64,000 nucleotides of DNA from Norana najaformis. Its lineage: Eukaryota; Annelida; Clitellata; Crassiclitellata; Hormogastridae. The notes beneath the pieces were generated by a model. It did no database searches, was not told where the DNA came from, and saw only the letters and a list, made by a program, of their open reading frames with translations. The DNA is taken from the NCBI GenBank assembly GCA_964023275.1, contig OZ029927.1:8201062-8265061 (forward strand). The letters run 5' to 3'. Both the position numbers and the translations under genes were made by a program. This document shows, piece after piece, positions 31,901 through 40,804 of this stretch; position 1 is the stretch's first letter, and each line of letters starts with the position of its first letter.

Positions 31901-34900
31901 ATATTTATGTGTTCTTTCCAAGTCAAATGTTCGTCAATGTGAACTCCTAGAAATTTTTTGGATGACACCTGATTTATATTTACATTATCTATTTTTATAC
32001 TGAGATTACATTTAGGTATAATTTTCCTCTGTGAGCTAAATAATATGAAATTCGTTTTCTTAATATTTAGTGATAATTTATTTGCTTTGAACCATGCTGA
32101 CACCATTTTTAGCTCTTCATTAATTTTATTAACCAGCAGTTCAAAAGATTTGTCAGACATGAATACATTGGTGTCGTCAGCAAACAGAATAAAATGGACT
32201 AATGAGGAGTTCGATATATCATTGACATAAATTAAAAACAGTAGTGGGCGTAAAACAGAGCCTTGAGGCACACCACAGGTAAGATAAGATTCACAGGAAG
32301 TGTACCCATTATATGAAACACATTGCCTTCTATTATGTAAGTAATCAGATAACCATTTTAAACACATTCCTCGTACGCCATAATGTTCAAGTTTGTTTAA
32401 CAGAATATCATGATTCACAGTGTCAAATGCTTTAGACAAGTCAAAAGAAACAAAAACAAAAAACAAAAAAAAACGCCTATAGAGAACTGCTTATTGTCCA
32501 TTGCCTCTGAGATCTTATCTTGCAATTTAAGTAAGGCCATGTATGTTGAATGTCCCAAACAAAAACCATATTGGTTTTTATATAAAATGTTTTTTGATGT
32601 AAAGTATGATACAAGCCTTTCATAAATTATTTTTTCAAAGAATTTAGAAAAATAAGGTAAAATTGATATGGGCCTATAGTTGCAAAAGTTATTTTTCTCC
32701 CCCGATTTGAAGATAGGAACTACTTTAGCAGACTTTAAACTATTAGGGACTAGTCCAGTTGTAATAGAGCAGTTTATAATGTTAGCAAGAGGGATCGAAA
32801 TAGATTCAATGCCAGATCTGGCAATCTGAGGATCTATTTCGTCTAAGCCATTACTATGGGTTGGACGGAATCCTTTCGCAGTGGTTATTGTCTCAGTAGT
32901 TATCTCATTGTACATATCAAGGCATTTGTAGGGTGCTTTCTTACATATCTATGTGGCAGGGTGGTCTATTGGTAACATGTTTGGTTAATGATCATGCGGT
33001 TGTGGGTTTGACTTCGTGAAATGACCCTGGGCAAGTTGTTTGCACACACCATGCCTCTGTTACCAAGCAGTATGATGTGGTACCAGTATAAGCTGAGAAG
33101 AAGATTGCAAGTACTGTGATGCACTGACCCTGTGTCCAGGACCTTGGGATTTGTCCATTGCCGGCTCAAGGGCCAAGAAAAGGAGATGAGCACCTCCCCT
33201 ATGTCTCACTCGTGTCATATGGGATACTTTACTACTTATACATATTTATTATTTGATTTATTTAATTACTGATAAATCTAGACATAAATAGAAAGACATT
33301 ATTATAATGAGTGATGGATGGAACAAACTGATTCACTTTTGGTTCATTTATTGCAGATTACATTTTCAAATAACTTAGGAATATTTGATGTGGATGTGAA
33401 TACATTCCAGTTGTCAATTCTATTTGCTTTTAATGAACGTCCGATGGATAAAATCAGCTACAAGGGTCTAAAAGTTGCAACTGACCTGCCAGATTTGGTA
33501 CTAAGACAGACTTTGTTTGTGAGTAAATTCATATGTTTTTTTACAGCGTTTAATGTTTTGCGATGAAATAACAAAACCAGAAATTTCTCTGGAGTATCAG
33601 TTTCTCAGACGAAGAGCAGTCTCTCAAGCTAGACCCAAGAAGCAGCCTAGGCACGAAGTGTCAGTGATCTCGTTTCCTTAGCCTTGGCATGTGAGGGCGG
33701 GTGGCTGACCCTCTGCCTCACTGTCTCATCCTGCCAGTCATTTACTCAGTTTATAGCTGAAGGACGCATTCATGCTGTGCAGGTAGAGCAGAATTTCTGC
33801 CCTGGTGTGGATTTGAACCCTGGGCGTCTGCCCAGCTTGTCAAACACTAGACTATAATGCACACATCCTGTTCTTGAAAGGTGCTGTAGAATGAATTGTG
33901 TAATTGTCTCATCTAGACAAATTATTTAGAAATGCTGGAAGTGGTATACAGCTATTATGATATATTCTGGTAGCATTTTAATATTTTGCATAGGGTGATC
34001 ATAGTTCTAATCACCTTATTGTATACTCGATGTTTTGCAAATTTGGTTTACAGTTTTCACTGCTCGTTTTTCTAGGGTCTCTGACATTTCCCAAGGTCAA
34101 CCCCCGGATTCTGCTTGCAGATTCAGAAGTTGAAAGTCCTGAGGATTTGACTGATGCCACTGTAATGTGGGTGAACCAAGAGTTCTGTGTTATGTGAGTT
34201 TCATTATCATGTCATAATTGTTTGTTTGGTTAACTGGGTGGTTCTCTGATGGGGATTAAAGTGAGTTAGTTATGTGAAAATTTATGTAGAACCCGCCTAA
34301 TGTGAAAATTTATGTAGAACCCGCCTATTCCATTCTGAGCATCTTCAAGCTAGTTCGGCAAAATGTCCATTCTGGAGACATTTTGCTGAATTAGCGTGAT
34401 CTGTTTCTATGCTTCTTCCTGTCCCTTCACCATCTTCCACCTTTTCCTTCCTGCCCTCCTTCAACAATCTCCCTTTCCCTCTCATTTTCCTGCCCCGCTC
34501 CCTGGCCATGTGGAAATTACTGTGCTCTAACTGGACCACGAATCTACTAAAGATACCACGGATACAAGTGCTGCAGCCTTTATGTAATAGAGATTGATTT
34601 GTCAGCCAGTTTTTTTTTGACATATGTAGACATTATTTGTGCAGACTGTTTAACAGTCTTTTTGTCATAAACTGCTGGACACTTTAACAGTTCCATTTAG
34701 ATTTATTATTTGTAGATGTGGGACGTGGTTGTGTTGTGGTATGGTCAGTGCCTTGTAACCAGAGGGACACGGGTTGGAATCTGCCTGAACCACTGCGTAG
34801 TGACCTTGGACAAATTGCTAACCCACAACTGTCTGTGAGGAAGGCAAAGGGAACCACCTCACTCATCTCATCCCCGGGTGGCATAAAGCCAGTGGACCTA

Positions 34901-36571
34901 TCTTTGGGTAGATCATCATCATTTTCATGTGTAGATATACTTCACTTGTGTTTTGGGTTAAAGTTTACTTGAAATGAATTATTCTGTGTTATTGCTAAGT
35001 TGTTACAATTGTTGTTTAATTTCATAATGGACTTCTGGATATTGACCTCATGCAGCTTGGCTATGGGCAAACCACTATGGCAAATGTAAATGGCTTATGG
35101 ACCAACCCTCCTTATTTGGTAATGCAGCCTAAACTTTTGTTGTCTGGTTATCATCACTGCTACCTGCTAACATTTCTGACTGATCAGTATGAAATTACTT
35201 TAGGGGTTTTGTAACTATATATTTTTTGCCTTTCTTATCAACTAGTTATCAACTAGCTGTTCTTGGAGTATTCAATGAGCACACTGGAAAGGTGACCTAT
35301 GATAGCCTCAGACTTGCAACTGAACTACCTGATGAAGTTCTGAAAGCAACGCTTTATGTGAGTCAATTTACATGTTTTTGTCTACAGTATTTAATGTTTC
35401 ATGCTGAGTGGGTGGTGTGATAAATAACGGAACCAGAATTTTCTGTGGAGTACAGTGACTACCTCTTCAGAGAAAGGGCAACCCTTATGCTAGCACCAGG
35501 TATGAAGTGTTAGTGACTTGATTTTCTTAGCCTATGCACATGAGGGCAGTTGGCCAGCCCTCTCCCTTGTCACCTGTTTGTTCCATATTTATACTTATTT
35601 AATAGTTGATTTGCTGTAAAATGAATTGTTTAATTGTCTGGTCTAAACAAGTTATGTAGAAAAATCTCCTGGATAGCTTGTGTGGGGGAAGAACATTTCT
35701 AAAGGGGTGCCACATTTTGGCATTCCGCCATGCGCAGGTCTGGGCTGAGGAAAGCTTGCGTATAACCAAGAGGGGCACTAGGTGTGCAAACCGCCCCCAC
35801 GCCTATAGCTAAATACGCCACTACTAATGCTACTTATAGTTTTGCCAATATGTATTTGTTTAGAATCTGATGGCATTTCCACAACTCCATCAAAAACTAC
35901 TTTGCTCAGACCCGGAAGTCCAGAGCCCAAGAAATGTGAACGACAACACAGTTTTTTGGGTGAACAATGAGTTTTCTGTCATGTGAGTTTCATTGTTTTT
36001 GTAGTTTTTCTTTGTTTGATTAGGAAGGTGGTTTTTTGGCTGGATCGTAGTGAGCTAGTTATATACACATTTATGTAGAACTCACTTATTCTGCTCAGAG
36101 CATCTGAAAGCTAGTATGGGAAAAGGTCACTTCAGCAGACATTTTGCCAAATTAGTGTGATCTGTTTCTTGCTGCTTCTCCATCTCCCATCCCCACCACT
36201 TTCAACACTCAATTCCCTTCCTCCCTTCTTCTCCCACAAACTCACTTTCCTTCTTTCTTCCCTATCCCACTCTCTGGCCAAGTGGAGCGGGACAGGGAAA
36301 CTGCTGTGCATTAAGGAACAGTCCCATCTTACTACTAAAGGGACCACGGATACAGCCGCCTTGGCCTTCTATGCAATAAAGATTGATTGGTTTGCTGTTG
36401 ATCAATTTCTTTGATTGATTGTTGAGTTGATTCGTTGATTGATGCTGTTGATTTTGTAGTCAAAATGGCAAAGTTAAGGCACTGGGGAGAAGGAATTTCG
36501 TTAATCAGCTGCCACTTTCTGTGACTTACGGAACTGAAGGACACGAAGACATCGTTTGGCTCAGGAGACCC
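28806..36571 (+). CDS. CUL5: Cullin-5-like gene, partial, with duplicated exons
   Basis: Exons in order: 28806-28938, 29431-29562, 30114-30225, about 30785-30979, A 33357-33518, B 34076-34193, A' about 35246-35357, B' 35864-35982, C 36460-36571. The residues match cullin-5 specifically (GLKTQPESKCPELLA, then LNAGAWSRS, ATELPD). Cullin-5 is the scaffold of elongin-BC/SOCS-box ubiquitin ligases. Only about the middle 300 residues are represented. I found no N-terminal repeats before 28.8 kb and no neddylation/winged-helix end after 36.6 kb. Exons A and B occur twice through a tandem duplication of about 1.8 kb, and exon C hits a TGA at 36572. It may be a broken paralogue, or a real gene with exons I missed. 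Confidence 0.8.
29030..29235 (-). mobile_element. CR1-A 3' end in cullin intron
   Basis: ACCTAATCTTG.., CTATAGTGCTG, ATAATACGCAAG and GGATCCATGAAGTCC match the longer copy at 53.05-53.21 kb. Confidence 0.6.
29431..29562 (+). CDS. CUL5: Cullin-5 exon
   Basis: Acceptor TGCTATAG. Reads YIRSKDVFFKYHIALLKSRL and ends LIERLR|GTGAGT in phase 0; parallels the cullin-5 KDVF.RYHKAHLTRRL segment. Confidence 0.9.
29610..29892 (+). repeat. SINE-C in cullin intron
   Basis: Head with CATGGTAACC and a B-box (CTGGTTTGAATCCTGG). The 3' end GGTGCTATATAAATAACCAGATAC is shared with 54.36 kb (and more weakly 17.29 kb). Confidence 0.6.
30114..30225 (+). CDS. CUL5: Cullin-5 exon
   Basis: Acceptor TTTGCAG. Reads EVGIPGDDIGRMVRMFQDTK, then SSDLNMAFIQAYEHSA. 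The likely donor GCAG|GTGCAG leaves phase 1, which does not match the most obvious acceptors of the next exon, so this border is uncertain. Confidence 0.8.
30360..30500 (-). pseudogene. LINE C-terminal fragment, related to 26.1 kb
   Basis: GGTTGGCTACATGAATGGAC.. CCATTGACGCC parallels GGTTGACTGCATGAATG.. CCATTGTCGCC at 26.11-26.15 kb, on the same strand. Confidence 0.5.
30630..30736 (+). repeat. (CA)n plus LINE-like 3' end, copy 1
   Basis: CACACA run, then AAGCACTTATTACACACGCCAAGCCAGTAAATCTGAATCTGA. An almost identical block lies at 31.01-31.10 kb, so the two flank the next cullin exon. Confidence 0.65.
30785..30979 (+). CDS. CUL5: Cullin-5 exon, LNAGAWSR segment
   Basis: Reads VLNAGAWSRSRERATVTLPTE, then LPEVEAFYGQKY and WQHALSSGS, ending AGT|GTCAGT in phase 0. 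This matches the cullin-5 ILNAGAWSR.. LPTELE.. WHH.MSNG segment. The 5' border is uncertain; candidate acceptors lie near 30775 and 30784. Confidence 0.85.
31008..31098 (+). repeat. (CA)n plus LINE-like 3' end, copy 2
   Basis: Same organisation and sequence as 30.63-30.74 kb, ending in AATCTG tail units. Confidence 0.65.
31099..32925 (-). mobile_element. Jockey/CR1-like LINE, 5'-truncated, in cullin intron
   Basis: The minus strand carries a reverse transcriptase. The N-terminal part (32915 downward) has NYRPISILPYFSKFFEK and QYGFCLGHST. The second frame has SFDLSKAFDTVNHDILL, CGVPQGSV, FILFADDT (catalytic FADD) and KFLGVHID. The tail runs to about 31374 with WNSLPTV. The two frames are shifted at an A-rich run near 32450-32477. 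An AATAAA and a short A-run (31098-31106) mark the 3' end. The endonuclease is missing. It is inactive and sits antisense inside a cullin intron. Confidence 0.85.
32950..33215 (+). repeat. SINE-D (tRNA-derived), just before cullin exon A
   Basis: Head GTGGTCTATTGGTAACATG, B-box-like GTGGGTTTGACTTC, then a body with ACCCTGTGTCCAGGACC and TTGCCGGCTCAAGGGCC. An inverted relative lies at 42.84-42.97 kb. Confidence 0.6.
33357..33518 (+). CDS. CUL5: Cullin-5 exon A (copy 1)
   Basis: Acceptor TTATTGCAG. Reads ITFSNNLGIFDVDVNTFQLS, ILFAFNERP and ATDLPDLVLRQTLF, ending TTT|GTGAGT in phase 0. An alternative donor five bases on (GTAAAT at 33524) would leave phase 1. Confidence 0.9.
33635..33890 (-). 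repeat. SINE-E in the exon A-B intron
   Basis: The minus strand has an A-box region (TAGTCTAGTGTTTGACAAGC), a B-box (GGGTTCAAATCC), and a body shared with 38.82-39.06 kb (GCCCTCACATGCCAAGGCT). Its 3' half also survives in unit 2 at 35.50-35.58 kb. Confidence 0.7.
34076..34193 (+). CDS. CUL5: Cullin-5 exon B (copy 1), phase problem
   Basis: Acceptor TTTTCTAG. Reads SLTFPKVNPRILLADSEVES and VMWVNQEFCV, ending AT|GTGAGT in phase 2. From the phase-0 exon A donor this exon enters as GGT CTC TGA, an immediate stop. It is only in frame from the alternative exon A donor. Confidence 0.75.
34700..34930 (+). repeat. SINE-F (tRNA-derived)
   Basis: Head TGTGGTATGGTCAGTGCC, B-box CGGGTTGGAATCTGCC, body CTGCGTAGTGACCTTGGAC and end CATAAAGCCAGTGGACC. 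Homologous copies are at 44.40-44.55 kb (inverted) and 51.11-51.33 kb. Confidence 0.8.
35246..35357 (+). CDS. CUL5: Cullin-5 exon A' (copy 2, 3' part)
   Basis: Reads YQLAVLGVFNEHTGKVTYDS, then LRLATELPDEVLKATLY, ending TAT|GTGAGT in phase 0. The part matching the start of exon A (the GLLDIDL block) lies about 200 bp upstream at 35031-35055 and has lost its AG acceptor, so A' looks broken in two. Confidence 0.7.
35691..35830. repeat. Possible repeat fragment ending in TACGCCACTAC
   Basis: AGAGGGGCACTAGGTGTGC, CCCCCACGCCTATAGC and TACGCCACTAC resemble the block GGGTGCGGGGGCGAGCCGC.. ATCCGCCACTGC at 2.30-2.34 kb. Confidence 0.35.
35864..35982 (+). CDS. CUL5: Cullin-5 exon B' (copy 2)
   Basis: Acceptor TTGTTTAG. 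Reads NLMAFPQLHQKLLCSDPEVQ, then NTVFWVNNEFSV, ending AT|GTGAGT in phase 2. It starts in phase 0, so it joins cleanly to the GTGAGT donor of either A or A'. Confidence 0.85.
36460..36571 (+). CDS. CUL5: Cullin-5 exon C, ends in premature stop
   Basis: Acceptor GATTTTGTAG. Read after B or B' (phase 2) it gives QNGKVKALGRRNFVNQLPLS and EGHEDIVWLRRP, then TGA at 36572. A good donor (CAG|GTCAGT) lies nine bases later. The cullin-5 counterpart continues without a stop (GIVQLRILRTQEAI), so this looks disabled. Confidence 0.75.
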
Positions 36572-36899
36572 TGAGTTCAGGTCAGTAGTCATTGTACACC
36601 CCGTTATGTCAATTTTCTTGATAATAACATACATATGGGTAAATTGCTTAAGCAAAACTAACCAGTGTAGTTCGACTATGCATGACTTACGTAGGCATAG
36701 TTTATTTAAATTTGCCTTAAGCTGAATTTACATTTCTCTCTCCTTCTAGCTGAAATTAATCCTTCCTTCTTTTCCATTTGTTTCTGTCTCCAGTATCTTC
36801 CTTCTTCAGTCTGAAGAGCTTTAGGTCTTGCTGAATCCTTTACTTGAATGCTAATTAGTGTAATTTATCTGAGTGTAATTTTACAATTGTTGTTTAATT

Positions 36900-37110
36900 T
36901 CATAGAATCTGGACTTCTGGATATTGACCTGGATATGCAGCTTGGCTATGGGCAAACCACTATGGCAAATGTAAATGGCTTATGGACCAACCCTCCTTAT
37001 TTGGTAATGCAGCCTAAACTTTTGTTGTCTGGTTATCATCACTGCTACCTGCTAACATTTCTGACTGATCAGTATGAAATTACTTTAAGGGTTTTGTAAC
37101 TAGATATTTT
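36900..37110 (+). repeat. Start of a third cullin unit, truncated
   Basis: Acceptor TTTCATAG, then ESGLLDIDLDMQLGYGQTT. The first ten residues fit the exon A beginning (NNLGIFDVDV), then the sequence departs from cullin. Near-identical to 35.03-35.21 kb; the copies diverge at about 37115, after GCCTTTCT. Confidence 0.6.
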
Positions 37111-37374
37111 TTGCCTTTCTGTGCTCAGGCCACTTTACTATCCAATGTTACAGTCAGTACTCTGTCTGAAGAGTAATGTTTACACAAAACGGATTTTTGT
37201 CTCTTGGATTTTGCTTTTGTAAATATTTGCCTTATTCTTGTTACTAGTTCTTGACTCATAATTAATGGTTAAACATTTTAAAATTAACGGTTGTTGAGGA
37301 TGTTGTCATGTTTTGCTCAGTCTTCTGGAGTTGCAGCGAAACGTGAAGACAAACATTATGCACATATTTCTGCT

Positions 37375-37740
37375 TCTAGTCTATTTGACCTACTTTTGAC
37401 TCCACACTTCTACCTTGTCCGTATTTGGCCTTTCTCTCCCCATCCTCTGCAGACGTCTGCACTCCATCTGAGAACTAAGCCTTAGATTTTGCTACCTCTG
37501 CTGACCTTGCAGAGCTTACAGTGATATGGGGTTGGTTACTTTGATACCTCCGCATCTAGCCGTCTGTAAATTCTAAAGTCAGTGTTTAAAATGCAGTCTG
37601 TACAGTGTTAACTGTTTGTACCAAGTTTAAATGCAGAAGTCCACATTGGGACCCTCCCTGCCTTTGTCTATATTTGGGTGACTTCTTCCTCCCCTCTTTG
37701 CAGACGTCCTTAATGGACAACCCATAATTTGCCCAGGCTT
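37375..37740 (+). repeat. R400 interspersed repeat, copy 3
   Basis: Shares CTGCTGACCTTGCAGAGCTTAC, GGTTGGTTACTTTGATACC and the end CCCCTCTTTGCAGACGTCC with the copies at 21.0 and 25.0 kb. Confidence 0.7.
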
Positions 37741-37805
37741 GTATAAACAATTACCAGTATTGACGTATTGACTATAAGTTCACTTAAGCGACCATCGATT
37801 GATGT

Positions 37806-37880
37806 TGTATAGGTTATGATTTTGGTGCTATATACGTTATGATTTTGGTGCTATATACGTTATGATTTTGGTGCTATAGA
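37806..37880. repeat. Three copies of a ~24-bp unit
   Basis: GTTATGATTTTGGTGCTATA repeats three times in succession. Confidence 0.85.
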
Positions 37881-38094
37881 AGTAATTAGTTTAGAAGTGA
37901 ATGTTTGTATGTATGTACATATGCATATATGTATGATTTATGTATGCATGTTTCTATGCACTAGATTTGTTTACAATGTTTTGAATTACTGTGTATTTGC
38001 TTGTGAACTATTGATGTCTTGATGCGAATTTCCTGGTTTGTAATTAAATAAAATTTTAACATTGTTATGTTTATCATTTTGAATGAAAATTATG

Positions 38095-38435
38095 GTGACA
38101 GTTGGATAACTGGGCAGTTGGACCAATCCTTATGACCAAAATGCAAAACCCAAGACCAAATTCTTTTATTTAAGACCAGTCGTTAAGATCAAAATACAAG
38201 TCTAGTCCTTTTTTCAGACCAATCCTTAAGACTAAAATGCAAGAACAACCTTTTACTTAAGAACAATTGTTAAGATCAAACTACAAGACTTGTCCTTTTG
38301 TTTAAGACCAATCCTTAAGATCAAAGTATAAGACTAATCCTTTTGTTTAAGACCAAAATGCAAGGTCAATGCTTTTGTTTAAGAAGATCAATCCTTAGGA
38401 CCAAAATTCAAGATCAATCCTTTTGTTTTTGCAGT
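38095..38435 (+). repeat. Degenerate minisatellite of GACCAATCCTT units
   Basis: Units of about 45-55 bp contain GACCAATCCTTAAGA, CAAAATGCAAG and CCTTTTGTTTAA. The inverted relative is at 3.1-3.27 kb. Confidence 0.75.
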
Positions 38436-38814
38436 GAACTTAGTACAACTGAAATTTTATGATGCATCACTCTTGAAAAGTTCAGAGTTGCAGTTTCTGA
38501 TATATCACTCACTTGTGTACAATATCTGCAGATGTCTTGATGTGTATTTGAGCCTTCTTAATGTGTATGTGTGCATGCTTGTAAATATGTGTAGGTGGGT
38601 GGGTGGATGGGTGGTTAGGTGGCTTGTAAATATGCATAGGTTGGTGGATGGGTGGTTTCATTGCTACAGCAGCTGAGTTTTCGTTGAAGTGTTCGTTAGC
38701 TTTTAGAGTATTTAGAAGTAGTGCTGCACTGCAGCCCAACACATGCCATTGTGAAGAAACCTAGAATAGAATCAAATAGCCTTCACATCATAAACAAACA
38801 GTCTAAAAGTATGG

Positions 38815-39065
38815 GGTGAGTAATAGTCCAGTGTTTAGCATGATGGACTGTCAACGCAGAGGATGGGGTTTAAATCCCCGCAAAGGCAGAAAAACGTTTT
38901 GATGCTTCTGCTCCACTGGTGCCCACTAACCAAGTCAGCTATGAATGAGTACACTGACTGTACACCGTTGGTGGAAAGAACAGGCGATGAGAGAAAGGAC
39001 CGGCCACTCGCCCTCAGATGCCAAGGCTGAGAAAATGAAATCACCGACACTTTGTACCCATGAAT
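38815..39065 (+). repeat. SINE-E, plus strand
   Basis: Head TAGTCCAGTGTTTAGCATG, B-box GGGTTTAAATCCC, body CGCCCTCAGATGCCAAGGC. The inverted copy is at 33.6-33.9 kb. Confidence 0.7.
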
Positions 39066-39169
39066 GCCTTTGCATCTAGCTTAAGGAACTGCTCTTCTTA
39101 CATCACCTTATATTAAATGTAATAATAACGACAGGCATGATAATAATAATAAGCTAAATGATAGTCATC

Positions 39170-39600
39170 ACACTCCTATTCCACAAATCCTATCCTGATT
39201 CTTCCTCTTCCCCTTATCTCTCTCTCTCCACTCCATTACAGAACACCATGTGCTATAGCCATCTGATTGTCTGCCTGCCTGACTCGTAGATCTTGACCAG
39301 AAACTGAACCTTGTAGACATCTTGAGTCTATGATTACGATACGATAGTAATAGTAGCAGCAGTAGCAGGTAGTACTAGTAGACCTATTACAGCAGCAGAA
39401 GCAGTAGCAGTAGTTGTAGTATCTCACTTTCGGGTTCAATTCCAAACACCATCCACTATTGCCATCGGACTGTGTCCCTCCCTGACTCTTGGATCTTGTA
39501 CTGGAACTGAATCCGTCCTGCATTTTGACGTTATTTTTGACCTCTGAGTTAGCTGTTTCTCACGACGAGGCTTTCGTTGGGCGCAATAAAAATCTCGGAG
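39170..39600 (+). mobile_element. Two adjacent LINE-P 3' end fragments
   Basis: ATCCTATCCTGATTCTTCC.. at 39.19 kb and a second block at 39.43-39.60 kb ending TTTCGTTGGGCGCAATAAAAATC. An AGT/AGC-rich microsatellite (39345-39420) separates them. Confidence 0.6.
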
Positions 39601-39661
39601 TTCACTTCCAGGTCAAAATCCAAGAGTCAGGCAGGAAAACTGTCATCTAGTGTATGTTCTC

Positions 39662-40085
39662 TCAATACTTCTGGCATAACAATTCTGAACCTCGAAGTAA
39701 TAATTTCCCTATGATGCATAATTCTTCGCTTACCACTCTATACTCTGTAAATTTTCCTTTTGGCCAGTTATTGTTCTTCAAGCTCTCTCGAACTTCACAT
39801 AGTACTTTGTCGGTGGCAGATGCTTTCTCAATTTCTCTGGTTGATAAGGCCTTCGGTGTTGCAGCAGCTGTGACAAAATTTATGTAGTCATCCTCGCGGT
39901 TATCTTCTTCCACCTGTCCCTTTGACAATCGAGACAGGAAGTCAGCAATGTTCTCTCGCCCTGGTACATACTTCACCTCGAAGTTGTATGACTGCAACCG
40001 TAAGACCCATCTCTCAATTCTGGCTGACGGTTTTGACCGTGCTGAATATATGACTTCAAGTGGCTTATGATCAGTCAACCATGTA
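39662..40085 (-). pseudogene. Gypsy RNase H, C-terminal half
   Basis: Reads TDHKPLEVIYSARSK, WVLRLQSYNFEVKYVPGREN and IADFLSR, the standard RNase H end of Ty3/Gypsy polyproteins. Confidence 0.85.
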
Positions 40086-40473
40086 TCCATTTACACACCA
40101 TTTTGTTATTCAGCAATTTGGCTACATTTCTTAGATTAGATTCGACTAGGCTAAATTAATCTAATCTAATTATTTCTTTAGCGCCAGCATCAGTCGATGT
40201 TCGCTTCAAGTGAAACCGCAGTCAAAAGTTATGATTAATTAGAGAAGCCTGGTCGAAATTTGATTGGTCAGAGACTAAACTAGACCAGATTTGATAAGAC
40301 TATAATCTGAGTGGAGCTGTGTGCGTTAAATGTTGAAGTTGTTGGAAGAAACGACCGAAGTTGATAGAGCTCTGGCTATGGATATCAACTCAGCTTCAAA
40401 ACCATCTGAAGATGAACTCCAGAGGGAGCTTGATGCTCTGCTACGACCACAAGGAGCAACTTCATCTGGTCAA
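40086..40473 (+). repeat. Insertion inside the Gypsy RNase H, with coding-like fragment
   Basis: Interrupts RNase H between KEFQL and TDHKPL. A short repeat (AGTCAAC / GGTCAAC) stands at each end, possibly a target-site duplication. The left part is a CR1-A 3' end (AATCTAATCT, TTCAAGTGAAACCGC). The right part (40330-40473, plus strand) reads KLLEETTEVDRALAMDI, then DELQRELDALL, an acidic helical stretch faintly like the tail of ESCRT-III/CHMP proteins. I do not assign it. Confidence 0.55.
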
Positions 40474-40800
40474 CAAAGTTGGAACTCCTTTCCAAAAAGG
40501 TATAGGTGGAACCTTTCACAAGCCCACACTAAGGCCAGTGCTTCTTTTTCAGTTTGAGAGTATCGTCTTTCCACCTCGCTCAAACTTTTACTTGCATAGC
40601 ATACAACTTGGTGTGCTCCATTTTGTTTCTGTATTAGCACTGCACCTAAACCAACTGGACTGGCATCTGCGATTACTTGTGTTGGTGCATCTTCCATGAA
40701 ATAAGCCAATGTCTCTGCATTGCTTAGCCTGTTCTTTAATTCTTCAAAAGCCTTCTTTTGTGCATGTCCAAACGTGAAACGGACGTCTTTCTTGACAAGC
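40474..40800 (-). pseudogene. Gypsy RT-RNase H connection
   Basis: Reads APTQVIADASPVGLGAVL, CYASKSLSEVERRYSQTEKE and FHLYLFGKEFQL, the first half of the Gypsy RNase H. Confidence 0.85.
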
Positions 40801-40804
40801 TGTC

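Larger units (their letters stand above)
33340..35020 (+). repeat. Cullin tandem unit 1
   Basis: Contains exon A, its intron, exon B and the following intron. It is homologous to 35020-36900 in exons and introns: the exon A donors are 1839 bp apart, the exon B donors 1789 bp apart, and the pyrimidine-rich intron block (34.38-34.6 kb) recurs at 36.13-36.39 kb. Confidence 0.8.
35020..36900 (+). repeat. Cullin tandem unit 2
   Basis: Second copy of the exon A - exon B unit. It begins with TGGACTTCTGGATATTGACC, nearly identical over ~180 bp to 36.91-37.09 kb, where a third, truncated unit starts. Confidence 0.75.

Noticed and set aside
39345..39420. Coding region rich in Tyr/Cys on the minus strand
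   Set aside because: Translation of an AGT/AGC microsatellite between two LINE-P fragments.
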